Below, one piece after another: positions 8,839 to 16,771 of a stretch of DNA of 64,000 nucleotides. The notes beneath the pieces are model-generated. The model did not search any database. It was given only the letters and a program-made list of their open reading frames with translations, and was not told where the DNA came from. The stretch's first letter is position 1. Each line of letters opens with the position of its first letter. Location: contig NZ_JACVFC010000001.1 of the NCBI RefSeq assembly GCF_014529935.1, forward strand, positions 992,001-1,056,000. Reading direction: 5' to 3'. The position numbers and the translations under genes are program-made. Source of the DNA: Chitinophaga qingshengii. GTDB lineage: Bacteria; Bacteroidota; Bacteroidia; Chitinophagales; Chitinophagaceae.

Positions 8839-9726
8839 ATGAAAGTCTTACAGTTTACCGTACCTGTGGCACTCGATAAATCCATCATCGTGCAAAAAGA
8901 CGTATTACCCTTTTTTTACCCGCACCTGCACCGGCACCAGGAAGTACAGCTCACCTGGGTACAACAGGGAGAAGGCACCCTCGTCGCCGATAACAACATG
9001 CATGCATTCCGCCCCAGCGACATCTTCTGGCTGGGCGCTAATCAACCTCATATCTTTAAAAGCGACCCGTCCTATTTTGCACCGCGGAACCGTAAAAAAA
9101 TTATGGCACTGGTGATCTTCTTTAATCCCGATGGCAACCTCGCATCCCTGTTCAACCTCCCTGAGATGAAACCCCTGAAGAACTTTGTACAACAGCAGCA
9201 ATGCGGTTTTAAAGTACCTTCCCTGCAAACACCGGACATCTCTGCACAGATGCTACGCATATCCAACAGCAACGGGCCTGAACAACTCATGCACTTTGTG
9301 GAACTGCTCCGCCTCCTGTCCGGCTACACGGATATTAGCCCGCTGGCTACCGTCAATAAAAAGGTAACGGTGAGCGATCATGATGGTATCCGCATCGGGA
9401 ATATCTATAACTATATCATGCATAATTATGAACATCCGATCACCCTGGAAGATGCTGCCAGTCAGGTTCACATGACACCACACGCTTTTTGCCGCTTCTT
9501 TAAAAAACATACGCTGCATACTTTTGTGTCGTTCCTCAATGAAGTGCGTATCAACGAAGCCTGTAAAAAACTGACGGACGGTAATTATGATAATATTGCT
9601 ACAGTAGCCTATACAAGCGGGTTTAACAGCATCACCAATTTCAACCGGGTGTTTAAATCCGTTACCGGTAAGTCCCCCAGCGAATATCTTAACAGTTATT
9701 TTCAACATGTGGAGAAAACAAACTAA
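8839..9726 (+). CDS. AraC family transcriptional regulator (cupin N-domain)
   Basis: 295 residues. The N-terminal half (about 15-120) has the cupin-like metal/ligand pattern HLHRHQEVQLTWVQQGEG and the later FWLGANQPHIF. The C-terminal ~105 residues form the double helix-turn-helix (LEDAASQVHMTPHAFCRFFK, then IATVAYTSGFNSITNFNRVF), ending in GKSPSEYLN. It is divergent from the hydroxyproline operon and likely activates it in response to a pathway intermediate. Transcription appears to end at the hairpin at 9730-9749. Confidence 0.92.
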   Translation: MKVLQFTVPVALDKSIIVQKDVLPFFYPHLHRHQEVQLTWVQQGEGTLVADNNMHAFRPSDIFWLGANQPHIFKSDPSYFAPRNRKKIMALVIFFNPDGNLASLFNLPEMKPLKNFVQQQQCGFKVPSLQTPDISAQMLRISNSNGPEQLMHFVELLRLLSGYTDISPLATVNKKVTVSDHDGIRIGNIYNYIMHNYEHPITLEDAASQVHMTPHAFCRFFKKHTLHTFVSFLNEVRINEACKKLTDGNYDNIATVAYTSGFNSITNFNRVFKSVTGKSPSEYLNSYFQHVEKTN

Positions 9727-9729
9727 GAA

Positions 9730-9749
9730 GGCTGACCAAATGGTCAGCC
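9730..9749. terminator. Hairpin between convergent araC-type gene and hsp20
   Basis: GGCTGACC and GGTCAGCC (9730-9749 including a short AAAT loop) pair perfectly 4 bp after the regulator's stop codon, with a T run further downstream. The same core recurs in the longer hairpin at 41499-41532. It would serve both converging genes. Confidence 0.75.
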
Positions 9750-9786
9750 CGGTAGTTTTATCGTGTATCCGTTATCGTAAGTTAAT

Positions 9787-10227
9787 TCACTTCACAGGGA
9801 TTTCCATATTCCTGCCATTCTTTTTGGAGTCTTCATTTTTGGGTAACCTGATTTTCAGCACACCATCATCGTAATGTGCATCAATCTTATCTTTGGATAC
9901 CCCTTCGGGAAGATGAAAACTGCGGGAAAAACTGCTGTAGTTATACTCCTGCCGGCTGTATTTGCCGCTCTTTTCTTCTTTCTCTGTTTCTGTTTCCGCA
10001 CTGATAGTCAGCAATTCGCCTTCCAGTTCTATTTTAAAATCAGATTTCTTTAAGCCAGGGGCTGCCATCGACAGCCTGTAACTTTCTTTGTCTTCTGTTA
10101 CATTCACCGCAGGAACAGTCAATGCATGTACCCCGTAAAAATCGCTCGCCCAGTCTTTCCAGGGGCGGAAAAAATCATCAAATACAGATGGTAAACCTGC
10201 ACGTTTGGTTACTGTTTGTGTAGCCAT
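9787..10227 (-). CDS. Hsp20/alpha-crystallin small heat shock protein
   Basis: 146 residues, cytoplasmic holdase chaperone. The alpha-crystallin domain spans about residues 40-140: VTEDKESYRLSMAAPGLKKS, DFKIELEGELLTISAETE, FHLPEGVSKDKIDAHYDDGV, and the typical GVLKIRLPK strand. A short C-terminal IPV tail (MEIPVK) is the conserved inter-dimer motif. It is preceded by a perfect AGGAGGT ribosome site (10232-10238), a TAGGTTTG -7 box (10249-10256) and an 18-bp dyad (10288-10305) shared with two other stress-island promoters. It stands alone and is probably strongly expressed under stress. Confidence 0.95.
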   Translation of the reverse strand: MATQTVTKRAGLPSVFDDFFRPWKDWASDFYGVHALTVPAVNVTEDKESYRLSMAAPGLKKSDFKIELEGELLTISAETETEKEEKSGKYSRQEYNYSSFSRSFHLPEGVSKDKIDAHYDDGVLKIRLPKNEDSKKNGRNMEIPVK

Positions 10228-10231
10228 AAGT

Positions 10232-10238
10232 ACCTCCT
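10232..10238 (-). promoter_or_regulatory. Perfect Shine-Dalgarno site of hsp20
   Basis: On the minus strand AGGAGGT lies 4 nt before the ATG at 10227. Most starts in this window have no such site, so it marks hsp20 as a gene set up for high translation. Confidence 0.8.
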
Positions 10239-10248
10239 TTTTTTAAAA

Positions 10249-10276
10249 CAAACCTACAACATCGTATACATGCAAA
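10249..10276 (-). promoter_or_regulatory. hsp20 promoter (TTTG / TAGGTTTG)
   Basis: On the minus strand TTTG (10273-10276) and TAGGTTTG (10249-10256) match the Bacteroidota -33/-7 pattern TTTG and TAnnTTTG with a 16-bp spacer, slightly short of the usual 17-23. The predicted transcription start is near 10242, 15 nt before the start codon. Confidence 0.65.
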
Positions 10277-10287
10277 GAATGAGGCCA

Positions 10288-10305
10288 GTCAGCCGGAAAC
10301 CTGAT
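10288..10305. promoter_or_regulatory. 18-bp dyad upstream of hsp20 (candidate site for the REC-Crp regulator), overlapping an FNR-like box
   Basis: Minus-strand reading is ATCAGG-N6-GCTGAC. The centre is about 70 bp before the start codon and 47 bp from the far edge of the -7 box. Matching dyads occur at 23019-23036 and 26210-26227. Directly overlapping, 10301-10314 reads TTGAT-TTTA-ATCAG on the minus strand, one base from the FNR/Crp consensus TTGAT-N4-ATCAA. Confidence 0.55.
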
Positions 10306-10408
10306 TAAAATCAATCTTTTACCCGTCTCAACAGTTATAACATTCATTGCAGGATAACTGTTAATAGGGTATAAAAACTTATCAGTCACCCCTATAAATA
10401 ATAACCCC

Positions 10409-10855
10409 ATGCGCATATATCAGCTGCTGATGCTCATTCCCTTCTCATGGATATGTTATCACACTTCACAGGCACAACAATCCGAAAGTAAAGCCGCCGC
10501 TGCCATCCGGCATATCAAGGAAACAACCAGGGCAGGACTGGATTCGCTGGACCGCGAACAGGAGAAAATAGATGGCGATGCCATCCACCTGAAAAAAGAA
10601 GCGATCGCTGACTATAAAAAAGAGATAACCGATATCCGGCGCAGCGAGGTTAAACTGCGGCGACGGGTCAGAGAAGAATCGAAGATAGCGGATGAAAAAT
10701 GGGAATCTTTCAAGACCTCGGTGGAAAAGGATTTCCACACGATTAAACAACGGGTGGAACATCTCCGGGAAAAAGTAAAAAAAGGGCTGCCGGACAACGA
10801 CCAGCAGGGGCCACCATCCGAAAACAATTCCGCTCCCACTACCCTGCTGACATAA
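10409..10855 (+). CDS. Secreted or periplasmic coiled-coil protein of unknown function
   Basis: 148 residues. Residues 1-23 form a signal peptide ending in SQAQQ (hydrophobic core LLMLIPFSWICYH). Residues 30-130 are almost entirely charged helix (many K, E, R and D, no glycine), predicted as one long coiled coil, for example KKEITDIRRSEVKLRRRVRE. The C-terminus is a Pro/Asn/Ser-rich tail. I do not recognise a family. It is divergent from hsp20 and shares its regulatory interval, so a stress-related periplasmic role is possible but only inferred. It ends 5 bp from the convergent alcohol dehydrogenase gene. Confidence 0.7.
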   Translation: MRIYQLLMLIPFSWICYHTSQAQQSESKAAAAIRHIKETTRAGLDSLDREQEKIDGDAIHLKKEAIADYKKEITDIRRSEVKLRRRVREESKIADEKWESFKTSVEKDFHTIKQRVEHLREKVKKGLPDNDQQGPPSENNSAPTTLLT

Positions 10856-10860
10856 ACAGT

Positions 10861-11868
10861 TTACATCACCAGCACCGCAGCGCCTTTCACATGGCCGCCC
10901 CGCAACGCCAGTATCGCTTCATTAGCCTGTTCCAGCGGATAGGTTTGTATAATGGCAGATACCGGTACATGCTGCAACAGTTCCATCAGCAACTTCCCGT
11001 CCTCGCGGGTAAGATTGGCTACCGAATGAATGCTGCGTTCTTCCCACAACAAACGATAAGCAAACCCGGGAATGTCGCTCATATGGATGCCGGCGCAAAC
11101 CACCACCCCGCCTTTGTCTGTCTGCGATAACGCTTTCGGCACCAGCGCACCATCCGCCGCAAAAATGATAGCCGCGTCCAGCGGTACCGGCGGCTCGTCC
11201 AGTGAGCTACCCGCCCATGCGGCGCCCATCTTCAGCGCAAAACTTTCGCCGGCCTTATCATCGGGACGGGTAAAAGCGTAAATGGATTTATAATGAAACT
11301 GCGCTATCTGCACAAGGATATGTGCGGCGGCGCCAAAACCATAAAAACCAATATGCTGCGCGTGTTCGGGCAGCATACGCCAGCTGCGGTACCCGATCAA
11401 ACCAGCGCACATCAGCGGCGCACCACCGGGATGCACATAGGTTTCCGGTATAGGTAAACAATAAGCGGCCAGTGCAACGGTGTATTCGGCATAACCGCCG
11501 TTAACGTTGTAACCGGTAAAGAGCGCATGTTCGCACAGGTTCTCCTGGCCGTGTGAACAGAATTTGCAATGCCCGCAGGTATACGCCAGCCAGGGTATGC
11601 CCACCTTATCGCCTATCGCCGGAGAAGTTACACCATCTCCCACAGCCACTACTTCACCAATAATCTCATGCCCGGGTATGAGTGGCAATTCAGGCGTCGG
11701 CAGTTCACCATCGATGATATGCAGATCTGTTCTGCAAACGCCGCAGGCGATCACCCGCACCAGCACCTGTCCGCCTTCGGGCACAGGTACCGGTACCGTT
11801 TGCAACGTCAGTGGCTGTCCTTTCTTTTCCATCACCATAGCGCGCATGGCGGAGGGGATATTATTCAT
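10861..11868 (-). CDS. Zinc-dependent alcohol dehydrogenase (MDR superfamily, AdhA-like)
   Basis: 335 residues. The catalytic zinc site is visible in VIACGVCRTDLHIIDGE and PGHEIIGEV, and the structural zinc cysteines in CGHCKFCSHGQENLC. The Rossmann segment is HIGFYGFGAAAHILVQIA (about 175). It is a cytoplasmic NAD(P)-dependent oxidoreductase; the substrate is not determinable. It begins 11 bp after the stop of the polysaccharide deacetylase and is the last gene of a three-gene minus-strand operon (13639 to 10861). An Adh next to Hsp20, universal stress and cNMP-regulator genes is compatible with microaerobic or redox metabolism. Confidence 0.92.
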   Translation of the reverse strand: MNNIPSAMRAMVMEKKGQPLTLQTVPVPVPEGGQVLVRVIACGVCRTDLHIIDGELPTPELPLIPGHEIIGEVVAVGDGVTSPAIGDKVGIPWLAYTCGHCKFCSHGQENLCEHALFTGYNVNGGYAEYTVALAAYCLPIPETYVHPGGAPLMCAGLIGYRSWRMLPEHAQHIGFYGFGAAAHILVQIAQFHYKSIYAFTRPDDKAGESFALKMGAAWAGSSLDEPPVPLDAAIIFAADGALVPKALSQTDKGGVVVCAGIHMSDIPGFAYRLLWEERSIHSVANLTREDGKLLMELLQHVPVSAIIQTYPLEQANEAILALRGGHVKGAAVLVM

Positions 11869-11879
11869 GATAAGAGCGT

Positions 11880-12599
11880 TTATTGCGTTCCATACAAAGT
11901 CATCTCATGCAGCAGTTGAGCGCCGGACCAGCCACCGTTGACTATCAGGCGGCGGAGCGTAAACAGTACCTTTCCCGGCGCAGGCAGGTGGTTCAGCTGA
12001 AAAGCAGCCTTATAACCGGCCTGCTGTACGTGTGTGATGATGCTGTCGTTGTACGCACCAAAGGGATAGGCGAAATACACGACCGGTCTGCCGGTGATTT
12101 TTTCCAGCTGCTGCCGGGGCGTCACCAGTTCCTGATGCCAGTCCTTGTAACCCTCCGGAAAAGGATGGTCCCAGGTATGACTGGCCACCACATGCCCCTG
12201 GTCTGCCAGTGCTTTGATCTGTGCGGATGACAGGTAATGCGGTTTGTTTAAAGTAACCGTCATCACAAAAAACACGCCTTTAAAATGATACCGTTCTAAC
12301 AACGGCGCTGCTACCGTGTAATGCTCGGCATGGGAGTCATCAAAAGTGATCATACAGGCATGGGCAGGAAAAGGTTTACGCTGCTGTAGCAGCGCCACCA
12401 TCTCATCCGGCAGGATGGTATGATAGCCGCTGTCAGATAACGTTTTCAGCTGCCGTTCGAACTGATGACGGTCAATATGCAGCCCGTCGTTTTTATGTGT
12501 TCCCGGTTCTGTGATATTGTGGTAACACAATACCGGGAGTTGCTGGGCGGAAGCCATGAGGGAGAGGCAACAGCCCCAGATAACAAGGAAACGTTTCAT
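11880..12599 (-). CDS. Secreted polysaccharide deacetylase (NodB homology, CE4)
   Basis: 239 residues with signal peptide MKRFLVIWGCCLSLMASAQQ. NodB motif 1 is MITFDDSH (catalytic and metal aspartates), motif 2 is the metal site SHTWDH (HxxxH), and motif 3 is AYPFGAYND. It should remove N- or O-acetyl groups from a polymer such as peptidoglycan, chitin oligosaccharide or an exopolysaccharide in the periplasm or outside. It starts 2 bp after the upstream membrane protein gene and is followed by the alcohol dehydrogenase, so it is cotranscribed. Confidence 0.9.
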   Translation of the reverse strand: MKRFLVIWGCCLSLMASAQQLPVLCYHNITEPGTHKNDGLHIDRHQFERQLKTLSDSGYHTILPDEMVALLQQRKPFPAHACMITFDDSHAEHYTVAAPLLERYHFKGVFFVMTVTLNKPHYLSSAQIKALADQGHVVASHTWDHPFPEGYKDWHQELVTPRQQLEKITGRPVVYFAYPFGAYNDSIITHVQQAGYKAAFQLNHLPAPGKVLFTLRRLIVNGGWSGAQLLHEMTLYGTQ

Positions 12600-12601
12600 G
12601 G

Positions 12602-13639
12602 TTATTGGTATTGAATATAAACCGGGCGGGGAAACAGTGCCAGCACTTCTTCCGGTTCCATCAGGTGGCCGCCCGTGGCGATGTCTACCTCATAAAACAG
12701 TTTAAAGCCGGTAAACTGTACCGGTTGACCGGCAATCCAGCTCCGGTAAGTGTTTTTCTTTTTTGCCACGCTGCCGAATCCGTCCATGTCCATCACCAGC
12801 TGTACTTCCGGGCGCAGTTGTATGTTTTTATAGCCGGTGACCATGCCTTGCGTAAAACGGTGCACCACCAGTATTTTCGGCGGCAGCTGATGTTGTTTCA
12901 CCAAATTAGCCAGCCAGGAACTGGCGTAGTTGATATCCTCCGCATCCATGGTGCCAATTACGGAACACGGTACCTCGCCATGTTTCATGGAATATTCCGG
13001 ATCAATACCCAGGTGTACTTCCGGCCGCAACAGGTATTTCTCCAGCAGCGGCAGTTCTTCCTGTACGGTGCTGTGCCCGGGTTGTATATCCAGGAAAACG
13101 ATCGCATGTGCCTGCGCGGCTATCTCCAGCGCTTTATTGATCGCGGATTCCGGCATCCGTAAGCGGTATTTACCGTCTTTACCCGGGCTACGCTGGGCGG
13201 TGACCGCGATATAATGAAAAGCCGGCAATACAGGCATAGACGAATCTGCCGCCTGCCACATCGCAGCGGCAGCGGTCAGATGCGCCAGCATGGTATCTAC
13301 CGGCACGGTACCCAGCACGCCCAACCTGGGGGTATAAAAATTCCCATAGTAGGCCACAATGCGGTAAAAAGGCAACAACGCCCCCGGCAGCGGGTAGTCA
13401 CGCTGATAAGGCCAGGCAATGGCAGCAGAATCATGCAACAGGTGCAACATCTTTTGCCGGTAAACCAGGGTATCCGGCGCCGTTGGTTGATTGACAGGAG
13501 CCGTTTGTTCGGTTACAACAGGTTTGGAGGGCCTTTCTTCTACCGGAGACCGGGAGGGCTTCCATATCATCCATGCCAGCAATAATAAGATCAGTAACAA
13601 GATCAGTATAACAATGATCAACTTTCCTGCTTGTTTCAT
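12602..13639 (-). CDS. Membrane-anchored protein of unknown function (possible TIM-barrel glycoside hydrolase-like ectodomain)
   Basis: 345 residues. An N-terminal transmembrane anchor (IIVILILLLILLLLAWMIW, residues 8-27) is followed by a Pro/Ser/Thr linker (about 28-60) and a globular periplasmic domain. The globular part has alternating strands (IVAYYGNFYTPRLGVLGT, AIVFLDIQPGHS, VHLGIDPEYSM, KILVVHRFT, VQLVMDMDGFG) that look like a (beta/alpha)8 barrel with acidic residues at strand ends. That is suggestive of a carbohydrate-active enzyme, but no family is recognised. It is the first gene of the operon, 2 bp before the polysaccharide deacetylase, which supports a cell-envelope polysaccharide role. 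Confidence 0.65.
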   Translation of the reverse strand: MKQAGKLIIVILILLLILLLLAWMIWKPSRSPVEERPSKPVVTEQTAPVNQPTAPDTLVYRQKMLHLLHDSAAIAWPYQRDYPLPGALLPFYRIVAYYGNFYTPRLGVLGTVPVDTMLAHLTAAAAMWQAADSSMPVLPAFHYIAVTAQRSPGKDGKYRLRMPESAINKALEIAAQAHAIVFLDIQPGHSTVQEELPLLEKYLLRPEVHLGIDPEYSMKHGEVPCSVIGTMDAEDINYASSWLANLVKQHQLPPKILVVHRFTQGMVTGYKNIQLRPEVQLVMDMDGFGSVAKKKNTYRSWIAGQPVQFTGFKLFYEVDIATGGHLMEPEEVLALFPRPVYIQYQ

Positions 13640-13711
13640 CGTAGTACTTTATAACACTGTCATAACAAACTCCGAAGGCAATCGGTTGTGGATAAAACGT
13701 ATATTGCTGGT

Positions 13712-14434
13712 ATGACAGACAAAAAAGAGGTAGGTTTATTCGAAGACTGGTTAAAAAGAATTGTGGAGCATCCGCTTGAAGCAGAAAAACGCCGTTTTAT
13801 ATGGGAAGTGATGAGAAGTCCGTTTGTGGAGTTTCATTATAGCCTGTTAAAAGACAACTCCCTGGATGAACAATTCAGAAGGGATTTAATGCACCGGTTC
13901 AACGAACACGGAGAAAAAGCCGAAACACTTTTACTATCAAAATTAGATAACGGCGAAGACAAGGATTTCCAGGCAGACATGATTTTCCTGTTGGGGAAAA
14001 TGAGTAAAAAGCATAAAGCCACTACCCTCGCATATGCCCGCAAATTTGCCGAAAGTAAAAACATCTATGAAAGAGACCGGGCCATTATTGTACTGGGCTG
14101 GATAGGCACGATGGAAGATACCCACATTTTTGAAAATCATCTGTTACAGGATACCGATATGCATTGCAGAGCCTGGAGTGCCTCTTCCTTTATGCAATTG
14201 TGGTTCAAAGAGGAAAGTGAAATGCTGAAACAAAAGGCATTCCGGGTCTATAAAATCGCGCTGGCAGCCGAAAAGGACTATTTTGTGCTTTCCGTGATCT
14301 TGTCTGCTATCAGGGAAATGGGCAAAACCAAACTCGGCATTTCCCAAACTGCCTTAGATGAATTGGATACCGAAAAAATCGATGCATCAAAAGTCAAAGC
14401 CCTGAGATTTTTGGATAAAGCGTTAAAATCCTGA
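13712..14434 (+). CDS. HEAT-repeat-like alpha-helical protein
   Basis: About 240 residues, entirely helical with short repeated helix pairs, for example QADMIFLLGKMSKKHKATTL, ERDRAIIVLGWIGTMED and CRAWSASSFMQLW. This is the pattern of HEAT/PBS-lyase-type repeats, used for protein binding. There is no signal peptide, so it is cytoplasmic. The frame extends to a GTG at 13688, but the ATG at 13712 is a more ordinary start. It stands alone; no enzyme motif is visible. Similar orphan HEAT proteins in Bacteroidota are often uncharacterised, and an immunity or scaffolding role cannot be judged. Confidence 0.7.
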   Translation: MTDKKEVGLFEDWLKRIVEHPLEAEKRRFIWEVMRSPFVEFHYSLLKDNSLDEQFRRDLMHRFNEHGEKAETLLLSKLDNGEDKDFQADMIFLLGKMSKKHKATTLAYARKFAESKNIYERDRAIIVLGWIGTMEDTHIFENHLLQDTDMHCRAWSASSFMQLWFKEESEMLKQKAFRVYKIALAAEKDYFVLSVILSAIREMGKTKLGISQTALDELDTEKIDASKVKALRFLDKALKS

Positions 14435-14900
14435 CGATCATCGGGAAGATGATGGTTGTTTTTCCCTTTCGGGAGATGACTATAAGGGAGAAAAAACAAA
14501 ACGTACCATATTCTTAAAACAAAAAGTACAATTCCCGTTATCATTGGCATTTAGCTAAAAACGCTACTGTAGCCAACTCTCACCTATCAGGCATTTTCAA
14601 TAATACACCTGATAATACACCTTTCTGTACACCCAATGCGTATTATTAATAGAATAGCACTATCTAAATCATTATAAATTGATAGCATAAACATTAGACA
14701 AATTTATATAGCTATTTTATTCAAACGTTTTGCAGCCTTCCACCTGCCAGGGTATCAGCGCCAAAACCAATACTGTCAATGATTTCCAACATATTATCAT
14801 TTTATCCAATTATACGTTTCGTTCGTACGCCCCTACAGTCAGCCAATTTTTTTTTAAGTGCCTTGTCACAAAAAGTCCACTTCACCTGTCCTTGCTGAAA
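14435..14900. other. Gene-free interval with tandem 11-bp repeats
   Basis: 466 bp without a supported gene. A weak hairpin near 14438-14455 followed by T-rich sequence may end the HEAT-protein transcript. Two perfect copies of ATAATACACCT lie at 14600-14610 and 14612-14622, and could be a regulator site. The rest is AT-rich. The reading frame of the next gene is open from 14730, but that stretch lacks membrane-protein character and is probably leader. Confidence 0.5.
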
Positions 14901-15533
14901 ATGGATTTTATGACTAAAAGCGCTCATGCTACCTCCTGCAGCAAAACAATTCATTACTGGTCAGGTATTACCCTATCCGTATTTATCGGTTTTCATCTTT
15001 TTAACCAGCTGACTTCATTGATAGGCGCCGACGCGCATATAAAAGTGATGCAGGCTTTCCGGACCGTATACCGGCATCCGGCAGTGGAAACCATTCTCCT
15101 GATAGCGGTCCTGTTCCAGGCAGTAACCGGGCTGAAAATGGTTTTTACGCGTAAACGCAGCAGTACCGTAGAAAAGATCCAGGTGTATTCCGGGTTATAC
15201 CTCTCCTTCTTTTTGTTTTTTCATGTGGGAGCCGTGTTATACGGCCGTTGGCTGGGGATGAACACTCATTTCTACTTCGCGGCAGCCGGACTGAATATGT
15301 ACCCGGCTATGTTCTTTTTCATTCCGTACTACCTGTTGGCCGTGGCGGGGGTAACCTTACATGTGGCGGCTGTTCATTACCGCAAAACCGGCTCCCTGGG
15401 CTGGTCACGGGCCATTGCGATCACCGGGGTGCTGGCTGCCCTGTTGATTATCATCGGCTTCACCAATCGTTTTCAATGGCGGGAGATACCGCCTGCCAAC
15501 AAAGCCTTTATCCAACAATCGTTCGGGGGCTAA
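14901..15533 (+). CDS. Orphan succinate dehydrogenase/fumarate reductase cytochrome b-like membrane protein
   Basis: About 210 residues with five hydrophobic helices. Histidines sit inside the helices where haem ligands fall in SdhC/FrdC-type subunits: GFHLFNQ (helix 1), FFHVGAVLYG (helix 3) and TLHVAAVHYRKTG (helix 4). The frame is open upstream to 14730, but ATG 14901 (or 14910) begins the membrane-protein part. No flavoprotein or iron-sulfur subunit lies nearby, so it is not a standard complex II. Membrane haem electron carrier is an inference from the fold pattern. It overlaps the convergent sigma factor gene by 4 bp. Confidence 0.65.
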   Translation: MDFMTKSAHATSCSKTIHYWSGITLSVFIGFHLFNQLTSLIGADAHIKVMQAFRTVYRHPAVETILLIAVLFQAVTGLKMVFTRKRSSTVEKIQVYSGLYLSFFLFFHVGAVLYGRWLGMNTHFYFAAAGLNMYPAMFFFIPYYLLAVAGVTLHVAAVHYRKTGSLGWSRAIAITGVLAALLIIIGFTNRFQWREIPPANKAFIQQSFGG

Positions 15534-16357
15534 CGGAGCTTGTCGGGGTTGCGTACAAAATAAACCGTATGGATACCTTCCCCGTCCATCGATAATAGCA
15601 TAATGGTATCCACCGCACCGGTGGCGGCATTGTAACAGATGATGCCTGGTTCGCCATTGATACCGGCTACCTCGTAACGCAGTTCCCGATCGCGTTTGGT
15701 ATAGATGCCCAGCAGGAAAGCTGTTGCTGCAGTACGGCCGGTTAACGGTATGCGGGCGGCGGCAGCTTTTCCTCCACCATCGGAGTAGATGGTAATATCT
15801 TCTTTGAGGCAACTCATGAGGCGCGCTGCATCGCCACCGGAGCAGGCTTCCATAAATGCCTGGAATAAAGCGTTGCGCCGCTCACTTGCCGGCGTATACC
15901 GTATTTTACCGGCTGCTATTTTTTCCTTCGCGCGGTGAAACAGCTGCCGGCAATGATCCGGCGCGAGGTCCAGTATCGCCGCAATTTCTTCATAATTATA
16001 ACTCATTGTTTCCCGCAGGATAAACACCGCCCTTTCCGATGGATTGAGGGTTTGCAACAGGATCAGCAAGGCAAAGGAAATATCCTGGTCATGGATATAC
16101 GAAAAACGTTCCTGGAATATGGGGGAGGGTAAATCGATACCGGGATAGACCGTTTTTTTACGTGCTTCCAGCAGGGAAAAACAACGGTGCATCACCGCTT
16201 TAACGAGGTAGTTTTCCGGATGCCGAATGGCGGCTGTGTCCTGCCGGGAATACGCCAGGAATACTTCCTGTAGTATATCTTCCGCATCCATGGCATTTTT
16301 GGTCATCTTATAGGCTACCGCAAACAAAGTGCTGCGGTATTGTTCAATCACTGTCAT
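15530..16357 (-). CDS. ECF41/SigJ-like sigma factor with C-terminal SnoaL-like domain
   Basis: 275 residues. Sigma region 2 lies at about 5-70 (AYKMTKNAMDAEDILQEVF), and region 4 at about 105-155 (LNPSERAVFILRETMSYNYE, EEIAAILDLAPDHCRQLFHR). A C-terminal SnoaL-like domain (about 165-275) carries the two ECF41 hallmarks DGGGK and NPDKLR. In this group the C-terminal domain modulates the sigma factor, replacing an anti-sigma factor. The stop of the HxlR gene is immediately followed by its ATG, so the two are cotranscribed. Target genes are unknown; the divergent DHA2 exporter is a candidate. Confidence 0.92.
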   Translation of the reverse strand: MTVIEQYRSTLFAVAYKMTKNAMDAEDILQEVFLAYSRQDTAAIRHPENYLVKAVMHRCFSLLEARKKTVYPGIDLPSPIFQERFSYIHDQDISFALLILLQTLNPSERAVFILRETMSYNYEEIAAILDLAPDHCRQLFHRAKEKIAAGKIRYTPASERRNALFQAFMEACSGGDAARLMSCLKEDITIYSDGGGKAAAARIPLTGRTAATAFLLGIYTKRDRELRYEVAGINGEPGIICYNAATGAVDTIMLLSMDGEGIHTVYFVRNPDKLR

Positions 16358-16747
16358 CTAACAATTTTGGGAACCTTTTATGGCATAGTAGGCATCGCCC
16401 CAGTCGCATAACGCCTGGATAGTGGGCACCAGTTGAATACCGATGGGGGTGAGTTTGTATTCCACGCGGGGTGGTGTTTCCGCATATACTTTCCTCTCGA
16501 TGATACCGTCACGTTCCAGTTCGCGCAATTGCAGCGTGAGCGTGGCATGGGTAATGTCTTTCATCTTTTTGCGTAATTCTCCGAAACGCATCGGGCATTC
16601 CTTGCGGATAGCATTCAACAATAACAATTTCCATTTCCCGCCGATTACCTTCATGGCTTTTGTCATGGCACAGTTATTTTCTTCTTCCCATAGGAGTTTC
16701 CCCGACTGTGTATCTATCTGAATATCATCAATAGTATTTTTTTTCAT
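16358..16747 (-). CDS. HxlR family winged-helix regulator
   Basis: 129 residues. The HxlR core is plain: a cysteine near the N-terminal helix (NNCAMTKAMKVIGGKWKLLL), the recognition helix segment (RFGELRKKMKDITHATLTLQ), and the wing ERDGIIERKVYAETPPRVEY. The cysteine at about residue 27 is at the position used by redox- or electrophile-sensing HxlR proteins. It is divergent from the DHA2 exporter at 16833, a common arrangement for an exporter controlled by its local HxlR regulator, and cotranscribed with the SigJ-like factor. Confidence 0.92.
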   Translation of the reverse strand: MKKNTIDDIQIDTQSGKLLWEEENNCAMTKAMKVIGGKWKLLLLNAIRKECPMRFGELRKKMKDITHATLTLQLRELERDGIIERKVYAETPPRVEYKLTPIGIQLVPTIQALCDWGDAYYAIKGSQNC

Positions 16748-16771
16748 ACCAGGTATTGTTCTTTAAACTAC

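Noticed and set aside
14730..14900. N-terminal extension of the succinate-dehydrogenase-like protein
   Set aside because: The frame is open from 14730, but the extension is Ser/Thr/Cys-rich without homology or signal character, and ATGs at 14901/14910 match the start of the hydrophobic core.
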